A DNA stretch of 64,000 nucleotides. Origin: an uncultured Eubacteriales bacterium (GTDB lineage Bacteria > Bacillota > Clostridia > Oscillospirales > Acutalibacteraceae). Shown piece after piece: positions 33,620 to 42,116 of the stretch. The stretch lies in contig CAKSQZ010000006.1 of NCBI GenBank assembly GCA_934486895.1, forward strand, positions 1-64,000, in the 5' to 3' direction. Numbering within the stretch: position 1 is the first letter of the stretch; every line of letters starts with the position of its first letter. The notes beneath the pieces were generated by a model that had not been told where the DNA came from, made no database searches, and worked only from the letters and a program-made list of their open reading frames with translations. Both the position numbers and the translations under genes were made by a program.

Positions 33620-34638
33620 TCTGCGCTCTCCTTTGCTTTTTCCTGTTTCATAGCGGCGACAAAATCGCCGATCTGTTCATTGATATCGTGGTTAGCACAG
33701 TTTTCCGCCTGAAGAACTGCGAACTTTATCGCCTTTGCGTTACTGCTGCCGTGCGCTTTGATGACCGGCTTGCGGACTCCGAGAAACGGCGCTCCGCCGT
33801 ATTCCGTGTAGTCGAGCTGTTTTTTCAGCGAGCGAAGACCGGGGCGAAGAACAGCCGCGGCAAGCTTGGTGACGGTGCTTTTCATAAACACCTTTTTAAA
33901 CATAGACATAAACGAGCTTGCAAGGCCTTCTGTGAGCTTAAGCACGATGTTGCCTGCAAAACCGTCCGCTACCAAAACATCGCAAGCGCCGCCAGGTACA
34001 TCTCTCGCTTCGACATTGCCGATGAAGTTGAGCGATGATTCTTTAAGCTGTCTGTGCGCTTCGACAAGCGTTTCGCCGCCCTTTGTATCTTCGGCGCCGT
34101 TGTTGAGCAATCCCACTGTTGGATTTTCTATTCCCATTACATTCTGCATATAAGCCGAGCCGAGCGCACCGAACTGAACGAGCACTTCGGGACGGACATT
34201 GATATTTGCTCCGCTGTCGATAAGCAGATATGGTTTGCCTGTTGTGGGGATCATTGTGGCGATAGCGGCTCTTTTAATGCCCTTGATTCGCTTTACAATG
34301 AATGTCGCGCCCATGAGGACAGCACCTGTGCTTCCTGCGGAAACGATCGCGTCCGCCTCACCTGCGGCGACTGCTTTGAATGCAAGCGCCAGCCCTGTGT
34401 TGCCTTTTGAACCGAGCAGTTCTTTAGGCTCATCGTGCATATCGAACCGCTCCGATGTGTGGACTGTTTTCATCTTTGAAATATCGATATTATTCTGCTC
34501 GGCGCAGGACTTTATCTTATCTTCATCACCGAAAAGGATTATCTCGATCTTATCGTTTGCCGCCATTGCCTGCGAGCAACCGTCGATAACCGAAAGCGGC
34601 GCATTATCTCCGCCGAAAGCGTCTACTGCTATTCTCAT
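33616..34638 (-). CDS. plsX: Phosphate acyltransferase PlsX
   Basis: 340 aa; turns acyl-ACP into acyl-phosphate for phospholipid synthesis. Family blocks are MRIAVDAFGGDNAP and ADAIVSAGSTGAVL. In many Firmicutes an acpP gene sits between plsX and rnc; here plsX runs straight into rnc. It overlaps the trmFO end by 4 nt. Confidence 0.96.
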   Translation of the reverse strand: MRIAVDAFGGDNAPLSVIDGCSQAMAANDKIEIILFGDEDKIKSCAEQNNIDISKMKTVHTSERFDMHDEPKELLGSKGNTGLALAFKAVAAGEADAIVSAGSTGAVLMGATFIVKRIKGIKRAAIATMIPTTGKPYLLIDSGANINVRPEVLVQFGALGSAYMQNVMGIENPTVGLLNNGAEDTKGGETLVEAHRQLKESSLNFIGNVEARDVPGGACDVLVADGFAGNIVLKLTEGLASSFMSMFKKVFMKSTVTKLAAAVLRPGLRSLKKQLDYTEYGGAPFLGVRKPVIKAHGSSNAKAIKFAVLQAENCANHDINEQIGDFVAAMKQEKAKESAE

Positions 34639-35951
34639 ATTCCTATCCTACCTTTAACATATTCTCTGTATTTTTTCATTTCGGAAAGAGCGCCGTTTGC
34701 TATGAGCGTGTATCTTTCCTGTTTATTTTTAATTCTCTGTTCGGGCTTCGGCAACAATCCGAAGTTTGCTCCCATAGGCTGAAAATCAACCACGGTCGGG
34801 TCGCTGATATATGCGCTGAGTGCGCCCATCATCGTTCCTATCGGAATGTCGTCGAGCGGTGTGCCGCTGAGCCGAGCAAACATACCGAGCGCCGCGACAA
34901 TACCCGACATTGCGGATTCCATATACCCTTCAACGCCTGTCATCTGACCTGCAAACGCAATGTTTTCATTCGATCTCATCGCAAAAAAGCTGTTCAGCAG
35001 TTTCGGGGAGCAGATGAATGTGTTGCGGTGCATAACACCGTAGCGTGTGAACTCGGCGTTTTTAAGCGCGGGGATCATGGAAAACACCCGTTTTTGCTCG
35101 CCGAATTTAAGATTTGTCTGAAATCCGACAAGGTTGAACATAGTGCCGTCGGCGTTTTCGCGCCTTAGCTGAACCACAGCCCAGGGTCTGTGGCCTGTTC
35201 TCGGATCGCGCAGACCGACAGGCTTCATCGGGCCGAAACGGATAGTGTCCGCTCCGCGCTTCGCCATTATCTCGATAGGCATACAGCCTTCGTAAACCGT
35301 GGGCTTATCGAACTCGTGGAGCATTGCCGATTGTGCGTTGACAAGCGCTTCATAAAACGCTTCATACTCATCTTTGTTCATCGGGCAGTTGATATAATCG
35401 CCCTCGCCGCCCTCATAGCGCGACTGAGTAAATGCGCTGTTCATATCTATACTGTCGGCAGTGACTATGGGCGCTGCGGCATCGTAAAACGAAAGTCTGC
35501 CGCCGCACAAAGCACCGATCTCATCGTACAGCTTGCCGTCGGTCAGAGGGCCGCTCGCGACTATCACGGGAGCATCGGTCGGGATCTGTGTGACCTCTTC
35601 GTGCCTTATCTCGATATTCGGATCATTTGATATTTTATCGGTTATATACTGCGAAAATTTATCTCTGTCAACCGCGAGCGCGCCGCCTGCTTTGACCCGG
35701 CAGCTTTCCGCCGCTTCAAGACAGACAGAACCGAACAGCCGCATTTCCGCTTTTAAAAGTCCGCCCGCGCTCGATAGTCTGTCCGCCTTCAAGGAGTTGG
35801 AACAAACAAGCTCGGCAAATCCGTCTTTACTGTGAGCGGGTGAATGTTTTTTCGGCTTTTGCTCGAAAAGGATGACCTTTGCGCCGCATCTTGAGAGCAG
35901 ACTTGCAGCTTCACAGCCTGCAAGACCTGCGCCTATTATTTTAATTGTCAT
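34635..35951 (-). CDS. trmFO: Folate-dependent tRNA m5U54 methyltransferase TrmFO
   Basis: 438 aa flavoprotein with an FAD-binding Rossmann fold (IKIIGAGLAGCEAASLL) and the family's FGPMKPVGLRDPRTGHRP block. It methylates U54 of tRNA with methylene-tetrahydrofolate as donor. Its start overlaps the topA end by 11 nt. Confidence 0.97.
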   Translation of the reverse strand: MTIKIIGAGLAGCEAASLLSRCGAKVILFEQKPKKHSPAHSKDGFAELVCSNSLKADRLSSAGGLLKAEMRLFGSVCLEAAESCRVKAGGALAVDRDKFSQYITDKISNDPNIEIRHEEVTQIPTDAPVIVASGPLTDGKLYDEIGALCGGRLSFYDAAAPIVTADSIDMNSAFTQSRYEGGEGDYINCPMNKDEYEAFYEALVNAQSAMLHEFDKPTVYEGCMPIEIMAKRGADTIRFGPMKPVGLRDPRTGHRPWAVVQLRRENADGTMFNLVGFQTNLKFGEQKRVFSMIPALKNAEFTRYGVMHRNTFICSPKLLNSFFAMRSNENIAFAGQMTGVEGYMESAMSGIVAALGMFARLSGTPLDDIPIGTMMGALSAYISDPTVVDFQPMGANFGLLPKPEQRIKNKQERYTLIANGALSEMKKYREYVKGRIGI

Positions 35952-38052
35952 TCTCGGATACTTTCTTTTTCTTTCTCTCTGTTTTTTTCTCGAAACCGCA
36001 CTGCTCGTTCAGGCAGACAGTTATGCCGCCGCGGCGTTTGAACAATGTCTTCCCGCACTTCGGGCATTTCTCGTCTGTCGGCTCGTCCCATGTCATAAAG
36101 CCGCAGGCTTTGCCTTTTTCGCAGGCATAATACTTATTGCCCTTTGCCGACTTGCGAAGCAGTATTTTACTGCCGCATTTCGGACATTCGCCGGGCATTT
36201 CCGTCACGATCGGTTTTGTGTTTTTACACTCGGGAAATCCGGGACAAGCGAGAAATTTTCCGAATCTGCCCGAACGGACGACCATTTTTCTGCCGCACTT
36301 TTCGCAGACGACATCTGTTTCTTCTTCGGGAACTTTGATCCTTGTTCCGTCGAGCTTTTTCTCGGCTTCCTTCAATGTCTTATCAAAGCCGCCGTAGAAT
36401 TTATCCAAAACCTGTGTCCAGCCGATCTCGCCGTGTTCGACTTCATCGAGCTCGGATTCGATATTCGCTGTGAATTTCAGATCGACAATGTCCGAAAACA
36501 TATCCTTCATAAGTCCCGTGATTATCTCGCCGAGCTCTGTCGGTTTGATGGTCTTGGGAGACTTGCGCTCGATTTCTACATAACTGCGCTTGGATATCGT
36601 CGAGATAGTCGGAGCATAGGTGCTCGGCCTGCCGATGCCGTTTTCCTCCATTGCGTGGATAAGCGTTGCTTCGGTGTATCTTGCAGGGGGCTGTGTGAAA
36701 TGCTGATTCGGCGTGAGAGAATCGAGCGTCAGCTTGTCGCCCTCCTTCATTTCGGGAAGGGTCGATTCCTCCTCCTTTTCATCATCGGATGCTTCTTCAT
36801 AAAGCACCGTATAACCGTCGAACTTGACGGAATAGCCGCTTGCTTTGAATGTGTAGCCTGCGGCGTCGATATCCACCTTGACGGTGTTGTGCACGCAGAC
36901 ATCCATAAGGCTTGCTATGAAACGCTCCCAGATAAGCTTATATAGCTTATACTGATCGGCAGATACCGAATCCTTTATCTGAGCGGGGGTTATAAGCGGA
37001 TTTGCGGGGCGGATAGCTTCATGAGCATCCTGCGCGCCTGCAGCCTGCTTGTAATATCTCGCCTTCTGCGGCAGATACTTTTCACCGTAGGTATCGGTGA
37101 TATACTGCGTGCCGAGGGCACGGGCTTCATCTGAGATACGCAGACTGTCGGTACGCATATAAGTTATAAGACCGGTCTGACCGATACCTGCGACATTGAC
37201 GCCTTCATAAAGCTCCTGCGCGATACGCATTGTGCGTTCGGATGAAAAGCGCAGTCTGCGCGAAGCGTCCTGCTGCAGAGTTGATGTTTTAAACGGAGGT
37301 GCAGGAGATTTTTTGCGTGTGCCCTTTTTTACCGAGCGGACGATATACTCAGCGGTTTTGAGTGTTTCGACTGTTGAAAGTGCGCTTTTTTCATCGGAGA
37401 TCTTCAGTTTTTTACCGTCCGGTGTGCTGTGGAGATATGATTTGAATTTCGACCTGCTCTTTTTCAAAACAGCGTCGATCGACCAATATTCCTCAGGATT
37501 AAACGCTCTGATCTCGTTTTCACGATCGACTATCATTCTGAGGACTGCCGACTGGACACGGCCTGCGCTGAGCCCTCTCTTGACCTTTTTCCAAAGGAAC
37601 GGGCTCAATTTATAACCCACGATACGGTCAAGAATACGGCGCGCCTGCTGAGCGTCTACCAAATTCAGATCGATAGTTCTCGGAGCGGCAATTCCCTTTT
37701 GAACGCCGCTTTTGGTTATTTCATTGAATGTGACTCGGTTTGGTTCGTTTTCCGACATTCCGAGAATATGGCTGAGATGCCACGATATAGCTTCTCCCTC
37801 GCGGTCAGGGTCAGATGCGAGATAAACATAATCGCTGTTTTTCGCTTTAGCCTTTATCTGCTTGATAACATCCTTTTTATCACGCATTTCGATATAATCG
37901 GGCTTGAAATTATTTTCTATATCAACGCCGAGCTTGGATTTCGGCAGATCCCTTACATGGCCTACCGACGGGATAACCTCATAATCCTGCCCGAGATATT
38001 TTTGTATGGTTTTTGCCTTGGAGATCGACTCGACAATAACGAGTTTTGACAT
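35941..38052 (-). CDS. topA: DNA topoisomerase I
   Basis: 703 aa from the ATG at 38052 (MSKLVIVESISKAKTI), which has AAAGGA 9 nt before it. A TOPRIM domain (SDPDREGEAISWH) is followed by the type IA core with catalytic Tyr in GLITYMRTDS. Three C-terminal four-cysteine zinc ribbons bind single-stranded DNA. It relaxes negative supercoils. Confidence 0.97.
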   Translation of the reverse strand: MSKLVIVESISKAKTIQKYLGQDYEVIPSVGHVRDLPKSKLGVDIENNFKPDYIEMRDKKDVIKQIKAKAKNSDYVYLASDPDREGEAISWHLSHILGMSENEPNRVTFNEITKSGVQKGIAAPRTIDLNLVDAQQARRILDRIVGYKLSPFLWKKVKRGLSAGRVQSAVLRMIVDRENEIRAFNPEEYWSIDAVLKKSRSKFKSYLHSTPDGKKLKISDEKSALSTVETLKTAEYIVRSVKKGTRKKSPAPPFKTSTLQQDASRRLRFSSERTMRIAQELYEGVNVAGIGQTGLITYMRTDSLRISDEARALGTQYITDTYGEKYLPQKARYYKQAAGAQDAHEAIRPANPLITPAQIKDSVSADQYKLYKLIWERFIASLMDVCVHNTVKVDIDAAGYTFKASGYSVKFDGYTVLYEEASDDEKEEESTLPEMKEGDKLTLDSLTPNQHFTQPPARYTEATLIHAMEENGIGRPSTYAPTISTISKRSYVEIERKSPKTIKPTELGEIITGLMKDMFSDIVDLKFTANIESELDEVEHGEIGWTQVLDKFYGGFDKTLKEAEKKLDGTRIKVPEEETDVVCEKCGRKMVVRSGRFGKFLACPGFPECKNTKPIVTEMPGECPKCGSKILLRKSAKGNKYYACEKGKACGFMTWDEPTDEKCPKCGKTLFKRRGGITVCLNEQCGFEKKTERKKKKVSENDN

Positions 38053-38072
38053 TGCGGTCATTCCTTTCGTTC

Positions 38073-39290
38073 TTACGCTTTTTCGTATCTTCCGCCGGAG
38101 CACGGTCTTATGAGGCCTTCCATTTCGAGCTCGGTCAGAGCGACCATTGCATCGGCAGGATCTATTTCAAGTTTATCTATTATTTTATCAATATTTATCG
38201 GTTCGTTTGTGAAAAAGCTGTAAATTTTTTGATTGATGCCCGAAAGATTTGGTTCGGGCTTCGGTTTATCGTCGGCTCGGTCCGGCGTTTTGTCGGCGTT
38301 TGCCGCCTTGTCTGCCTTTTTGGGTTTATTGCGGTTTTCGAGCTTTCGAAAGATCTCTTTAAACATAATGTCCTCTCCGAGAGGAGTATATGAATTTTCA
38401 AAGTTCAGTTTATGCGGATATTCGCTCATGTATTCTGCGACAATATCGTGCGGTGTGTAGACGGGATAAGCGCCGTCCTCCAGAAGGCGGTTGTTGCCCG
38501 AATACTCTGCGGAGTTTATCGACCCGGGTATTGCGAAAACATCCTTGCCCTGCTCGAGCGCATGATCGACGGTGATCAGCGCACCGCTTCTTTTCGGCGC
38601 TTCTATGACGAGCGCCGCAAGACTCAGAGCCGACATCAGGCGGTTTCTTATCGGAAATGAGAAAGGCGACGGTCTTGAAAGAGGCTGCATTTCGCTTATG
38701 ACAGCACCGTTTTCGGCGACCGCTCTTCTTATCTTTTCATTTTGCGGCAGATAGTAACAGCTAAGGCCGCAGCCCATAACGATGACCGACTTTGCACCTG
38801 CGTTTAGAGCGCCTTTTGACGCCGCTATATCACAGCCGACCGCGCCGCCGCTGACTATCATCATTCCGCATCTCGAAAGGCGGTAGCCGAGCGTTCCCGC
38901 GATGGCTGTTCCGAGATTTGAGCATTTTCTTGTTCCGACAACGGCTATTGCGGCTTCGTCATCAATATCGGGGAGCGTTCCTCTGACATAGAGGACAGCC
39001 GGCGGATTTTTTATTCTGATAAGCCTTGCCGGATAATTTTCATCTTCCGGAGTGATTATATCGTATCTGCGTTCTTCACAGTGCTTTATGATCGCATCGG
39101 AGTTTTTGATATTCGTGTTGTGAAGCTTCGCTATATCCTCGGAGCTTAAAAACCGACATTCCTTCCAGCCCTTCACTCCGGCTTTATAAAAATCTTTTGC
39201 GCTGTCGTAGTTTTCGAGCGCTCTCATAATTTTGGCGGAGCCGTAGCCGAAAACATTTTGAAGCCAGATCCAATATCTTGCGTTTTTCAT
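38073..39290 (-). CDS. dprA: DNA-processing protein DprA
   Basis: 405 aa. An N-terminal helical domain (about 1-65) precedes the Rossmann core (VVGTRKCSNLG; IVSGGAVGCDIAA; SRPSPFSFPIRNR). A Lys-rich linker (about 315-345) leads to a C-terminal winged helix. DprA loads RecA on incoming single-stranded DNA. The presence of dprA does not by itself show competence. It begins the dprA-topA-trmFO-plsX-rnc run. Confidence 0.96.
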   Translation of the reverse strand: MKNARYWIWLQNVFGYGSAKIMRALENYDSAKDFYKAGVKGWKECRFLSSEDIAKLHNTNIKNSDAIIKHCEERRYDIITPEDENYPARLIRIKNPPAVLYVRGTLPDIDDEAAIAVVGTRKCSNLGTAIAGTLGYRLSRCGMMIVSGGAVGCDIAASKGALNAGAKSVIVMGCGLSCYYLPQNEKIRRAVAENGAVISEMQPLSRPSPFSFPIRNRLMSALSLAALVIEAPKRSGALITVDHALEQGKDVFAIPGSINSAEYSGNNRLLEDGAYPVYTPHDIVAEYMSEYPHKLNFENSYTPLGEDIMFKEIFRKLENRNKPKKADKAANADKTPDRADDKPKPEPNLSGINQKIYSFFTNEPINIDKIIDKLEIDPADAMVALTELEMEGLIRPCSGGRYEKA

Positions 39291-39300
39291 ATTTGCGACC

Positions 39301-40083
39301 TCACAGCATCATTGCATAGCAAAGGATCGCCGCCGCCGCATGGGCATTGAGCGATTCGGCTCTGCCTGCCATGGGTATGGTGATCATACTGCCGCACCGA
39401 GCGACAATATCATCATCAAGCCCGTTTGCCTCGTTGCCGATAAGGACTGCGCTTCCCTTTTCAAAAGTTATATCGCTTACCGGCAAAGCATCCGCCACGG
39501 GGACGGAAGCATAAGTCTTAATGCCGAGAGAGCCGAGCGTATCGAGCATTTCATCGGCTGTTTTAAACGAGCTGACATTCATTCTGAAAAAAGCTCCCAT
39601 CGACGCTCTTTGAGCTTTTGGATTGCAAATATCGCAGCCGCCGCAAACTATCATTCCCGACAGTCCGAGTGCTTCCGCCGTTCTTGCACAACCGCCGAGA
39701 TTCGAGGGGTCCTGTGTATTCACAAGGACTATATACTTACCGAGCGGATCGAGCTTTGCGGTGTTTTCCGGAATTTTCAAAACCCCGATCACACCCTGCG
39801 GCGAGACAGTGTCGGACATCTTTTTCATTATCTCGGCGGTGACAATATAAACATCGGCGGCATTTTCGCGCAGGCGGATATACTCCGCTTCATGCTCGCG
39901 CACAAACTTTTCTGTTGCGAAAACACGCAAAAAGCACAGACCGCTTTCGACAGCATCCACACACAGCCTTAGGCCCTCAACGGCGTATTCTCCGCATTCT
40001 CTGCGGTATGCAGAGAAGCTGAGCAAACGAGCCGCCTGCTTGACCTTTTCATTGTTTTTCGCACTGATATTTACGACCGCCAC
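39301..40083 (-). CDS. SpoU/TrmH-family RNA 2'-O-methyltransferase
   Basis: 260 aa. The N-terminal substrate-binding part precedes the SPOUT knot: VLVNTQDPSNLGGCARTAEA, VLIGNEANGLDDDIV and PMAGRAESLNAHAAAAIL. It methylates ribose in rRNA or tRNA; the target cannot be told. The start is a GTG at 40083 with GGAGGTG 7 nt upstream. It lies between the rplT terminator and dprA. Confidence 0.92.
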   Translation of the reverse strand: MAVVNISAKNNEKVKQAARLLSFSAYRRECGEYAVEGLRLCVDAVESGLCFLRVFATEKFVREHEAEYIRLRENAADVYIVTAEIMKKMSDTVSPQGVIGVLKIPENTAKLDPLGKYIVLVNTQDPSNLGGCARTAEALGLSGMIVCGGCDICNPKAQRASMGAFFRMNVSSFKTADEMLDTLGSLGIKTYASVPVADALPVSDITFEKGSAVLIGNEANGLDDDIVARCGSMITIPMAGRAESLNAHAAAAILCYAMML

Positions 40084-40118
40084 CTATCGTCACCTCCGAA
40101 ATCACAGAAAATCTAAAC

Positions 40119-40153
40119 CAAAAACGCACCCGAAGCCTACTGATTTCGGGTGC
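40119..40153 (-). terminator. Terminator of infC-rpmI-rplT
   Basis: A 9-bp stem (40126-40134 with 40145-40153) and 10-nt loop, with a short T-run on the minus strand. It is placed 11 nt past the rplT stop. Confidence 0.85.
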
Positions 40154-40163
40154 ATAATAAAAC

Positions 40164-40520
40164 TTATTTAAGGGCAGCTTTAGCAGTGTCTGTGAGTGCT
40201 GTAAAAGCAGCGGCATCACTTACTGCAAGCTCTGCAAGCATTTTGCGGTTCATTACGATACCGGCTTTTTTAAGACCGTTCATGAAGGTTGAATAGTTCA
40301 TACCGTTCTGCTTAGCAGCCGCGCTGATACGAGTGATCCACAGTCTGCGGAAATCTCTCTTTCTCTGCTTACGGCCGATATATGCATAGTTGCCGGATTT
40401 CATAACAGCTTCTTTAGCCGTCTTGAAAAGCTTGTGCTTAGAGCCGAAATAGCCCTTAGCAAGCTTTAAAACTTTATTTCTTCTTTTGCGCGTCATCATT
40501 GCGCCTTTAACTCTTGCCAT
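40164..40520 (-). CDS. rplT: 50S ribosomal protein L20
   Basis: 118 aa, basic (MARVKGAMMTRKRRNKVLKL; RDFRRLWITRISAAAKQNG). An early assembly protein; in Bacillus it represses infC-rpmI-rplT through the leader, and a matching leader with a terminator is present at 41301-41440. It is the last gene of the operon. Confidence 0.98.
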   Translation of the reverse strand: MARVKGAMMTRKRRNKVLKLAKGYFGSKHKLFKTAKEAVMKSGNYAYIGRKQRKRDFRRLWITRISAAAKQNGMNYSTFMNGLKKAGIVMNRKMLAELAVSDAAAFTALTDTAKAALK

Positions 40521-40558
40521 TTATTATCTTTCCTTTCTCTAGCAAATTAGATATAAGC

Positions 40559-40756
40559 TTATTTATACGGGATAAGGCGCTTGATCTGAGCTTCGTTCGT
40601 TACATCTGCAATAACGCCTTTGCGCAGATTTCTCTTTCTCTTGGTAGTCTTCTTGTTAAGAATGTGAGATTTGTACGCATGAGCGCGTTTGACCTTGCCA
40701 GAGCTTGTAAGCTTAAAGCGCTTTTTAGCGCCGCTGTGAGTCTTGATCTTCGGCAT
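40559..40756 (-). CDS. rpmI: 50S ribosomal protein L35
   Basis: 65 aa, very basic (MPKIKTHSGAKKRFKLTSSGKV). Middle gene of the infC operon, 38 nt before rplT and 28 nt after infC. Confidence 0.98.
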   Translation of the reverse strand: MPKIKTHSGAKKRFKLTSSGKVKRAHAYKSHILNKKTTKRKRNLRKGVIADVTNEAQIKRLIPYK

Positions 40757-40784
40757 TTTTAGTTCCTCCTTGAGATTGAATGTT

Positions 40785-41300
40785 TTAGTTTTTCTTCGGT
40801 GACAAGAACATCTGCATAGTTCTGCCTTCCATCTTCGGCTGTTTCTCTATGCTTGAAAACTCATCGCAAGCCTGCGCGAATCTGTTCATCGTTTCTGTGC
40901 CGAGCTCAGGATGACCGAGCTCTCTTCCGCGGAAACGGATAAACACCTTTACTTTATCGCCGTCTGCGATAAAGCGCTCGGCATGCTTGACCTTAGTGTT
41001 GAAATCATGCACATCGATATTGAGACCGAGCTTGATCTCCTTGATACGGATGATCTTCTGGCTCTTTCTGGCTTCCTTTTCACGCTTGGACTGCTCAAAC
41101 CGAAACTTGCCGTAATCCATGATCTTGCACACGGGCGGAACCGCATTCGGCGCGATCTTGACAAGGTCGAGGTTTGCCGCCTCTGCCATTTCCTGCGCTT
41201 TTGCTGTCGGAACGACACCGACCTGATTGCCCTGCGCGTCGATCAGTCTTACTTCTTTGTCTCTGATCTGTTCATTGATGAAATGCTCTTGCTTGCTGAT
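40785..41300 (-). CDS. infC: Translation initiation factor IF-3 with AUC start codon
   Basis: 171 aa when started at the ATC at 41298-41300, which has GGAGG 9 nt upstream; the protein then begins with SKQEHFINEQIRDKEVRLID, matching the family. No ATG, GTG or TTG stands in a suitable place; the in-frame upstream sequence is the leader. IF-3 proofreads start codons, and non-AUG starts of infC are known to give self-repression in other bacteria. The linker and C-domain (IRIKEIKLGLNIDVHDF) are intact. Confidence 0.93.
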   Translation of the reverse strand: MSKQEHFINEQIRDKEVRLIDAQGNQVGVVPTAKAQEMAEAANLDLVKIAPNAVPPVCKIMDYGKFRFEQSKREKEARKSQKIIRIKEIKLGLNIDVHDFNTKVKHAERFIADGDKVKVFIRFRGRELGHPELGTETMNRFAQACDEFSSIEKQPKMEGRTMQMFLSPKKN

Positions 41301-41440
41301 AAATACACACCTCCGAAATATGATGGCAACAAAAAACGGGCGAAATAATCCGCCCGCAATAATCCCATTGATAAGGTTATTGACCACCGGCAGCTTTCGC
41401 TCCGAGGTGAGAACCGGACGGCTCTTCTTTGTTGTCTTTG
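41301..41440 (-). promoter_or_regulatory. L20-type leader of the infC operon
   Basis: About 140 nt between the promoter and infC. The minus strand contains CCGGTTCTCACC and CGGAGCGAAAGCTGCCGG (near 41386-41415), which can pair with each other as in the Firmicutes L20 leader, followed by an intrinsic terminator. Assignment is by motif recall and operon context. Confidence 0.8.
41331..41356 (-). terminator. Attenuator terminator in the infC leader
   Basis: On the minus strand CGGGCG/CGCCCG (41351-41356 with 41337-41342) with an 8-nt loop is followed by six T (41331-41336). It lies about 30 nt before the infC start and would stop the operon when formed. Confidence 0.85.
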
Positions 41441-41443
41441 CAT

Positions 41444-41472
41444 ATTTTATCACTTGTGAACGCGTTTGTCAA
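41444..41472 (-). promoter_or_regulatory. Sigma-A promoter of infC-rpmI-rplT
   Basis: On the minus strand TTGACA (41467-41472), 17-nt gap, TAAAAT (41444-41449). Confidence 0.85.
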
Positions 41473-41519
41473 GCGGTTTTCAAAAATAAAATAAAAATAT
41501 TTTTTAGCGGTTAAAACAG

Positions 41520-41548
41520 TTGACTAAACGCAAAATATATTATAAAAT
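41520..41548 (+). promoter_or_regulatory. Sigma-A promoter of the DUF1292 gene
   Basis: TTGACT (41520-41525), 17-nt gap, TAAAAT (41543-41548), followed by AAAGGAG before the ATG at 41583. It is back to back with the infC promoter. Confidence 0.8.
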
Positions 41549-41582
41549 ATAATTAGAAAAAGCAAAAAAGGAGCGTTCCCCG

Positions 41583-41870
41583 ATGCAGGACGATTATAAG
41601 CCCGATATTATTTCTCTGACCGATGAAAACGGCGAAGAATTTTCACTTGAAGTGCTGGACGCCATTGATCTCGAGGGAGAGCATTATCTTGCTCTTGTTC
41701 CCGCAGGAAAGGACGCCGATAAGGACGACGGCACGCTTGTTGTTCTTAAAGAAGTCTATGACGACGGCGAATTTTACTACGAAGAGATTGAAGATGACGA
41801 TGAATATAATGAAGTCGGCGATATTTTTGCAGAGCGTCTTAAAGAGTTTTACGAAGTAGACAGAGACTGA
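41583..41870 (+). CDS. DUF1292 (YrzB-like) acidic protein
   Basis: 95 aa, strongly acidic, with the DUF1292 pattern (IISLTDENGEEFSLEVLDAI; EHYLALVPAG; DDGEFYYEEIEDD). The family is common in Firmicutes and its function is unknown. The gene is single and followed by 6S RNA. Confidence 0.9.
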   Translation: MQDDYKPDIISLTDENGEEFSLEVLDAIDLEGEHYLALVPAGKDADKDDGTLVVLKEVYDDGEFYYEEIEDDDEYNEVGDIFAERLKEFYEVDRD

Positions 41871-41877
41871 TCTTCTC

Positions 41878-42067
41878 CTGCCCTGTTCGTGTATCTCACC
41901 GCGCATATAACCCTACACTTGTATTAAAGGGAGTCCGGTCTCCGACGGCGGGTCCTGCAGGCCTCCCCGATATTATCGGGATGTTGGAAGCGCAAAACCG
42001 TTGGGAGGATACCCACCTGTCAGTTTTGCAGGTTATACTTCTTGCGGTGTTTTGCGGCAGGGCGGGT
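41878..42067 (+). ncRNA. ssrS: 6S RNA
   Basis: About 190 nt with the 6S architecture: a closing stem GCCCTG/CAGGGC (41880-41885 with 42058-42063), a second stem CACCGC/GCGGTG (41897-41902 with 42044-42049), then a long, irregular hairpin with a central opening. Pieces such as TATTAAAGGGAGTC and GCAGGCCTCCCC match my memory of clostridial 6S RNA. 6S RNA mimics an open promoter and sequesters housekeeping RNA polymerase in stationary phase. No strong promoter of its own was found, so read-through from the DUF1292 gene is possible. Confidence 0.78.
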
Positions 42068-42079
42068 ATAACTGAAATC

Positions 42080-42116
42080 TTAAGCGGCGGTAGTGTTTAT
42101 CGCCGCTTAAATTTTT
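42080..42116 (+). terminator. Terminator after 6S RNA
   Basis: A 10-bp stem (42080-42089 with 42101-42110), 11-nt loop, followed by ATTTTT. It ends the 6S transcript; its T-run touches the in-frame upstream start of the next gene. Confidence 0.85.

Noticed and set aside
35872..36945. Plus-strand open frame of 357 codons opposite topA
   Set aside because: Antisense to topA, Cys/Phe-rich because of codon bias on the other strand; not a gene.
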